From contig JBBMNZ010000019.1 in the NCBI GenBank assembly GCA_037954325.1, positions 12,360,501 to 12,424,500 of the forward strand: 64,000 nt of DNA, given 5' to 3'. The DNA is from Fistularia commersonii (lineage: Eukaryota > Chordata > Actinopteri > Syngnathiformes > Fistulariidae). Of this stretch, positions 38,901 to 47,900 are shown one piece after another. How positions within the stretch are numbered: the first letter of the stretch is position 1; the number at the start of each line of letters is the position of its first letter. Position numbers and translations under genes: made by a program. The notes under the pieces were generated by a model. That model saw nothing but the letters and a program-made list of their open reading frames with translations, did no database searches and had not been told where the DNA came from.

Positions 38901-41900
38901 GTTGGTTACTCATAATGGTTAGCAATAACCCTTGCATACCTATTGTGGAACTGCCAGGGACATTGTCTCTCATGGTGCAAGCATCAACACACTTGAAGGT
39001 ATTTTCCAATCCATAGAGCCATGATTCTACTCAAGAAAGTCCAGAACACGATACTGACACTATACCTTCCACCGACATTGAGCATTGGGTTCAGATTCCC
39101 CCAATCTGAGCCCAAGCAGTGTTTTGTTAGTGGACTTCTGTGCTCACCATGAACTGTCCATAACAAACATCATGTTCAGACATAAAGGTGTGCACCTGGC
39201 ACAAACAAACCTTAGGCTGCAGTTCAATGATCAACACTGTGGTTGTGTTATCAGACTTTAGGCTACATATACTGGGTACTCGGTTGAAGGGGGAGGGGGC
39301 TGGAGTGGAGGATTCGCTGGGTTTTTGAGTCTCAAACCCAGGAGGAGCAGTGTGGTTAGTGGACCAGCTCTTTAGGCTCGGCAGGGTCCCTGAGGGTGCA
39401 TGGGAGTTTGCCCAACCAGTCTGGGTACTATATGTCTGTAGACCTGGAGAAAGCGTTTTTACTGTGTCCTGTGGGGAAATCTGTGGAGGTTGCTCCAGGA
39501 GTATGGGGTACCAAACCTTGTATTACAGGCTGGTTGGTTCTTGTATAATTGTGCCAGAGCATGGTTCACATTGCTGGTTGTAAGTCATATTCATTTCTGG
39601 TGAGGGTTAGACTATGCCAGGGCTGCCCTTTGTCATTCTGTTCATAACTTCTCTGGACAGAATTTCTCAGAATTTTACTTTCCTACCCTCACCTATAGTC
39701 ACAAGCTGTGGATTGTGACTGAAAGAACAAGGTCACTGATTCAAGCAGCCAAAATGAGTTTTCCCCACAGGGCGTCCAGGCTCTCCCTTAGTGATAGGGT
39801 AAACAGTTAGGCCATTCGGGAGGGGCTTAGTGTAGAGTCACTGCTCCTCCATGTGGTGAAGAACCAGATGAGATGGCCCCTAGCATCTGATCAGGATGCC
39901 TCAATGGTTCTGAGGATGTCCAACTAAGAGGAGGCCCTGGGGTGGACCCAGAACATGCTGGAGGAACTTTGTCTCTAGGCTGGCCTGGGAACACCTCGGG
40001 ATCCCCCTGGAAGACTTGGACCAACTGGCCGGGGAGAGGGAAGTCTGGGCCTCTCTGCTTTGGCTGCTGCCCCCGTGACCTGACCCCGAAGGTTTGGGTA
40101 GTGATCAAGTGGTAATGATTGACAGGGTATCTAAATTTAAAATTGTTGCAAAATAAAAGGTCCTACAGGGAAGCACCTAATTGCTTATGATGGAATTCAG
40201 GATTTAATTTACTAAACAAAATATTGATCATTCAAACCACTTCTGCATTGCCACTAAAAAGGCAAGTTCAGCAGAGACGATCTGCACAGTCACTGGCTAT
40301 TAACTGGCTGAATTTAGAGGGCAAAAGACAGAGCAGCACTTTTATCTTTTGCTCAATGAATTATGTGAGGCATGTGATGGCTAATTTGAGATGATGCCAA
40401 AGTAGGCTCTGTCTGTTTATGGATCACCATGCGAATCACCTTCACAAAATTAGGATCAATATATTTAGATTTAATTAACAGCTTTGAAAGACCCATCTGT
40501 TTTATGCACTCTTGTCCCTGACTCATGTTTTGGTTAATTTTTGATCATTCTAATCTTCATAGTGCCATGTTTACATAGCATATTTGCATAGCATATGTTT
40601 GTGTGTGTTAAAAGCATGTGTATGCGCGTGCATACATGCTTTTAACATTTTTTTTTTTTTTTACATTTCTTTTAACATATTTTTAAGATATTCCATCCCT
40701 GCAAGATGATACAGTAGCGATATAAGCATGCACAATTCAGAGAGGCAATAGTGGAGTCTCCTCCACAACCTTCCCATTATGGCGGCCCAAGAGTACCGGT
40801 ATTTTATTTGGTAGTTTAATTTTTCAATTAAATAATTTCTCTGTCTTTGTTTATCCACATCAGCCTGGAGGGCAACATGAGGAAGATCAATGACAGCTAT
40901 TTATAGGGCATTTATGTAAGGCTTCTGGTTTCACTGCTCTACACTGACTGGGATCACACAGTCTGCTCTACTCAGAGACAAGAAGTCACATACTATTCTC
41001 AACATGGCAGCCAGGTTAATACAACATACTCTCTTCACAATTTTCAGCATATTGAGGCAAAATGACCCAGAAATTTTCTGTCTAATCTCAATGACCAAAA
41101 AGATTGAAGCATTTATTTCAAATTTCCAAGTAGGTTTTACAACGCAGTGATAAAACCTGTGCATCTTTGCTTGTTAAAATCTGGGAGAGGGGAAGCAAAG
41201 TCAATAGTTAACCATTCATCCTGCCTGCTGCAATCCATGGGATCCAGCAGCAATCAGAATGCTGGACTCACCTCATCTTTGGCATCTTCATCGATCTCAA
41301 ACACATGAGCTGGCAGCTTGTCTGTTTTCAGGCCTTTGCTTTGAAAGGACAGTAAGAAAGGGTCAGCAGTCTTCTACGAATAATGTCAATAATCTTTTCA
41401 TCTCTCCTTTTTGTGAATAATAAATAAAACTGCTATCTGACTTGTTTCTGAATCCCTTGTGTCTCAATAAATCCATTGTCACCTGCTGCTGACTAATTTT
41501 CTCACAGGAATTCAAATTGTATATTGGGGAATGTTAAACACGTCTCTTTCACCCAGATTTATTGCTGGAGTGCAGGAGTACCTATACAAATAATTTACTT
41601 GGCAACCTTTAACATCACTATAACATGAACATCTGGAAAATCTGGCAGGACCTTGCACTTTCAATTTCAGTACAGTGTTTCCTTTATTATGCTGAAGAAT
41701 AAGAATTTCATTAATATAAATGCCACTGATTTTTGCCACTTCCTACTCAGCAGAATAGAGTAAATCTCTTACAACCACTGCACACGGAATATAGCAGTAA
41801 TAAATGTTGATGTGAGCCATGTTCACTTCAGTCAATTTATCTTATCTTGCTTACCTTTGCAACATGCGGAAATCACCAGAGTAAGCCTCATATTTGTAGT

Positions 41901-44900
41901 TGATTACATGCCAGTCAGTGTTGTACATCTTGATGCACTGTTAAACAAATCAGACAAGAGAAGTGGGTTAGGAACAGCATACATGCGCAAAAATACCAAC
42001 CAAGCCATGAAAGGAAAGTGACCTTACCAGGCGCATCATTCTTTCCTCTGAATCTGACTAACTGGGTAGACAAGGGAGTCGGTTCCTTATTTTATTACAT
42101 TTCACATATTTTTTTCAAATAGGATTAAAAACTACCCCTCCCATGACTTTAGTCTTGAAAAATTGTTTTAATTGGACATATTGCTTATTTTACTCAATGT
42201 GAGGCCACAAGCAGAAATCCTCTTTTAAGTAAGCTGAATGGCTCTTTGTTGAACAAATGACAAGTGAGCCTGGATCTGTTATACTGAGCCTGGAATAACA
42301 GCAGAGTGTTTCCACAGCATGCCAGAAAAGTCTGCTTTTCATTGCTGATACAACATATCATCAGTGCGTCATGTGTTTACGATTGGCCTGCCTAGTTTGT
42401 TACTGTTTTATGAACTGCAAGTAAACATAAATTGAAAATGATGAATGCTCGTGCAAAAACATCTTGAGCTTTTCATAATTTCATTAAGCATTCGGGTACT
42501 TTCAACTACTCACCTTTTTTCTGGTTTTAATCCCATTATGTTATCTTCAAGGCACTATATTTTAAGTGAAATACTTCGAAAGTCATTTTTCTGGGGGACA
42601 ATTGGACTAAACAGCATTGCCACACAAGTTTGACACAGAAAGAGGCCAAGCCAAATACATAGGATCGGTGGGTTGTCCTACCTCTTTGGCAAAAAGACTT
42701 CTGGCTTCCCCCTCAGCATTCTGGGGCACTGAGGGAACAACAGTCCTTCTCTGCCGAGAAATCTGCGACTCCTGTGTGCATGTACATACACAAACAGACA
42801 GACAAAATAAAACTTGGAAATGCACACTGTTGTTGAATGGTGGTTTATTTCTCAAAAAAAATAGCACAGCAGATCACAGCAACCAACCAACAGGACCAGA
42901 TAAAGTGAAAACAAGTGAGAAAACAGATGACTGTCAACAGATTCTCTGCAGGGAAAAAATAGACAAAGTGTAATACAAGCCTCTAAACAAAACCACATGT
43001 TTAAAGCAGCACTAGTAGATATTTAGAGCAGAGGTACCTGGCTGGATTGTATTTGATTGGTCAGGCCACTCGGACTACACCATAAATATCTGATCCTTGA
43101 GTATTGGGGATGAAAACATGATAAATGACCAGAAATCTCTCTTTAGAAAGTAATACTTTATTGCTGGTGGATCCAAACCATCCATCCATCTACACTTATC
43201 TTACACTTAGGGTCAGGGGAGATGCTGGACCCTATCCCAGCTGTCACTGGGCAAGAACTAGGCCCTAGTTCTTGCCCAGTTCTTGCCCAGCAGTCAATCG
43301 CAGGGCCGCACAGAGACAAACAGCTATTCACTCTCTCATTCACACATCAGGGCAATTTTCTTAATTTTTGATCTATAACTTTCAGCTGCTCTCTTCATGG
43401 GTCACCACAGCCAATCACCTTCCTCTATCTAACCCTATTCTCTGTATCATGTATCTCTGTACATTACTGGTAGAATTTGATATTGATATTATCTTAATCT
43501 TAAAACTAATAGTTAGTGCTTTGCATCACAGTGCTGTACAAGCAAAACAACATGACAGTGTTGGTTGGTCCAGGTGTTGCAAGCCTGCATTTGAAGCGAT
43601 AACAGGCAACCGATGGCAAAGATAATGATTGATTTATCTCTTCTGAGAACTTTTTATGCATCATTTGCATATCCTGGCGAACATAGATTGTAACTAAAAA
43701 GGATAACAAATCCCAGTATGAGGCAATATTAAAATTGTGATACATTGATGCATGATAAATTTAAAAAGCAAAAATAAATTTAAAGCAATTATTTTCCAAC
43801 CTCTGAACATTTACATTTTGATTATTTAAGGTTATACAAACAGTATGAGAACACAAAATACATGCAGCTTCATGCAATGCCTACGCCTATATAATTCAGC
43901 TGAGACACTACTCAGCATTTTTGATGAAAATTCATGAGAGTAGAAGCTAGAGTCAGGGAGCATCGGGGTAATCATGAGGGGGCTCACCGAAACATCGTCA
44001 ACGGTGCAGAGCAGCAGGTCTCTGTGGGGATCACTGTGGATCTGGGCCTTCCTCTGAAATATCACAACTTCATAATCCAGAGGCTCAATTATCTTTGGTT
44101 GCTCCTGAGAGGGAAGACAGGAAGATAACTTTAACGGCAGATCAAGTGATCATTCTCTCTTTGGCTACAAAATATCCCTGCTGTCTGGAAAAAGTAAATA
44201 ACAGTTCAACCCCAGAGCTTTTTATCACCAATGCAACAGCAGAGCCACGACGGATCAGAGACAGTGTTGAGAGGGCTGACATGATACAGGGCTCTAATAA
44301 TTGTGGGTTTGAACTGAAAAAGTATGACAAAAGTATCAAGTATGAAAAATCAAAAAGGGTAAAACATTTAAAAGGGGAGATATATAAATTCTTTATGATA
44401 TTTGAATTAGTAGCTACTGAATGTGCATCTACTCAATAGCAGCACACATAAAAGTGAAACAACATCATGAGACCCATAACAACTTCTGGTTTTGAGTTTC
44501 ATAGAGAGGAGCTTGATATGAAGAACCTCACTTACAGAAGAGGCACACAAGCTAAACCTCACCATCCAAAACTAGGGCAAGTTGCAATCACATGCAAAAA
44601 GCTAAACCATTTGGAAAGATTGAATATTTAATCCAGGAAAATGCCACTTTAAGCTCAAGCTAAGCAAGTCAAGACGGCAATGAACATTTCAGAAGAATTT
44701 AGCCAGGAATATTTCATAACTTTGGAAAGCTGGGATTCTCGGCTAAAATTTAAGTCAAAGTGTTGTGGGTTTAAACAATGTCTGGCTGAACAGTAAGAGT
44801 TTGTAATCGATGGAGTTAACACCCTCTTTTGAATATCCTGGTGTCTTTGCTCGACTAAAGGAAAGATAATTCTCCCTTTCCATGTTCTCTAACCAATAAT

Positions 44901-47900
44901 TTGGCTAGAGCAGGAAGCTGGATGCATGTTCTCTGAGGATTTTTTCCACCAGACCCGGGGTTGTCCACAAACCTGGAGTCTTGAATTTTTGGACTGCTAT
45001 CCTTAATAAAAACGTTCTAGCCCTTGTTATAATTCAAAGCCCCATGCCTCGTCACATGTAAGACTGTCAGATAGAAGAGCTACAGCAAAACACAACAAAC
45101 AAGTATCAGTGGATATTCACAAAGACTGCATCCGCACCCAAAGCAGCAGCTCTGCTTCCTGTCATGTGCAACTATCATAACCGCAGTGCTACAAGTCACA
45201 GGCAACTGCTAAGCAGCAATACTGATCATGTTACATACTCAGAGAGAGAGAGTAAGAGGGGAAGCTGGCAAGCCAGCAGGAAGGATTGACAGTGTTCTGC
45301 TTTTTAGAGGAATAAAGAAGCCTAAAATAAGCAGCTGTGAAGCCATACATATTAAGAAAGAAAAAGATGCTGTAACACTGAAATTGCCATCATTGGTCAT
45401 GCTTTCTCCTCTTTTCTGGGCTCAAACCGCTCATTGAATACAATACATGAGTCCTACTGAGCGAGCTGATGATGTTAGTGATGGGGCATTTCCAAATGTC
45501 TGTGTCCCATTATAGCTAAGCAGATGTAAACACATGACGAGGTGGAATTTATCAGTCCAGGTTCAAAGTTGAGGCATTAAACTATAGATGGACACACACA
45601 ATCTGATAACACACAATCTGATACTGAAGTCCCGCTGTCCCACCACTGACCCCTGTAAGTGCTCCAATCTGTCACTATGAGAGCTGGATGCACACCAAGG
45701 GAGCTAATGACATGACATCTCATAAAGGAAGCCTGTCAAGCCTCCTGTGTCCTTATAAAGAATTGTAATGCAGCAAATCAAACTGAATGGTGAATACAAG
45801 CCTATCTTTGATATTACCGTAATAAATCAATACAACCAAAAATAAATTATTTCAGTGAAAGAGTTGATGATTGTAAATGCCTCAGAACATGTTGCATTGG
45901 GATTTAATTTGAAGTCTGCATTCTATACAAAATGTGAAAATTATTTTTCAAACCATCCAATGCTTTTCTGTCAACTACTACTCCAGTTCAGCTAAAACTC
46001 TGTTATGTACTGCAAAAATGAAGCATCAATGAACCTTTGACAAGAAAATCGGTATTAGTGTATCTAGCCAAAAGCTGAATAGATTAAAATTGTGCAAACA
46101 ATCAAATGTGCTTAACATTTGAATTTGTAAACAATTCCTTTTTTGTCACATAGGTGAGTGTCCTGCAACGCATGTCTAGGTTAGCGGATCTTTTTTTTTT
46201 CAATATCTACAGTGAAATTATTTTGCTGAGAGCATTATCGTCATAAAGCCGTACAAAGGGCCACATCCTCTATCCCCTATTAGTTTGATGGGATTATTTT
46301 GTAACTGTACTATTTTACCATCAAACATGTCAACATTGATTTGATCTCATTTCTCATATATGTTGTCCAACACATTCCATTTGTTGCGTTGATCATCACT
46401 CTACTTTTTATTTTCAGCAAAGTAAAAATCAATAATTAATAGCACTACACCTGAACAGTTTTGCACATGGACTACATTTAATTTTGGTAAGTTTAATATA
46501 TTTTGATGAAAGCAATCATGTACTAATACTTGGTATATAATGAACAATTAAATATGTGCATTTTGGAAACCATAACACCTCTTACTCTTCTAATTTGCAA
46601 AGAGTCTGGCGGTAGTGTGACTTCAAAAATACAAAGATAATGGAATCCAGACAATTTCATCCAAGACTAGAAAGAGATATTCATTTGAGACCTCCAAAAT
46701 GTAACACATTCAACTACTACTGGGGCAGTCTAGAAAAGTCTGAACTGTTGAGTAAAATCTTATTTTTCTTACATCCTTCAGGGCAAAATATCTCTGCATA
46801 AGATACCTTTCTGCAAATTTTTGTTAGATATTAAAAAAAAATGTTCCCCCCCTCTTCCAAGCAAAAACTCTTTTTGACAGTCTTTTGAATCCAATCAGCC
46901 TTGTGAGTGTTGTTAGTGTGTCAGTGTCATTCCAGGGAGCCTATATTCACTAAACAAAAGTGTGGGAAGTATTTTAATCCCATAGTCTGTCTGGATTGAA
47001 ACTAGTAAAATCAAATCGTTAAGTTTTTCATAGTGGTTGGCATTCTATCATAACTGGGTACTAATACACGGTCTTCTAAAAAAATTCTTATTGGTTTGTA
47101 AATTGTTTGTCAGTTTTACATGATACCTTGCAGAGTCATATCATAAGTAGTCATATTGCCCAGCCAAAGGATTATATAATGGTTGTTAATTGTTGCCAAG
47201 TGATTCAAAATCCTTGTTATGTGGGGTTTTGCGAAGCTGATTTTTCTAAATGATCCGGACATATCTGAATCAACTTTTCATCCTAAAAGTAGAAACATCA
47301 AAAAATAATTCATACTTAAAGTAAAGTTGTGCAAAACTCTATCTCGGCTTCTGCTTGGATTACACAGAACTTGCTTTTTCACAGTTGGGTCCAAAATGAA
47401 ATAATATAGGTGGCAAATTTAAGGAGGCAAAAGAGACAAGAATGAGCATGCACAGACAGACACACACAGAAGGAGCATGGTACGTGCCTAAGGGAATCCC
47501 CATGAAAATGCAAAAGGAAGTGCTTGTTCTCTGTTACCGTGTCAGGCTTGACTCAATATCTGTGCTGCCTGACCCTGCAACTCAAACAAGACATGACAAC
47601 CTGCTATAATACATTATTATATCATTACGCTTGCAAACTCTACTGCGTCACACTTCTCATGATGATCATCATGAGATTCGGCCCTAAACCCTGGGAGAAT
47701 TGAGTGTATCTTCCGGCTCCACGCTCTCACACACCCCAAGATGTATGACTGTTGTGTTTTGGCTCAAAGCTGCAGTTAGTCCCATCATGTGGATGAGAAT
47801 GGTTCTTGTACGGCAATCCTTACACCCGAAAAAAATAAATAAAGTCACTTAATGTCATGCTTTAGACAATACCAATAATGAATTCACACGCACATACAAA

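Noticed and set aside
43158..43343. Palindrome and duplicated GTTCTTGCCCA as a possible regulatory hairpin
   Set aside because: It lies inside a copy of a dispersed fish repeat and is explained by local duplication in that repeat.
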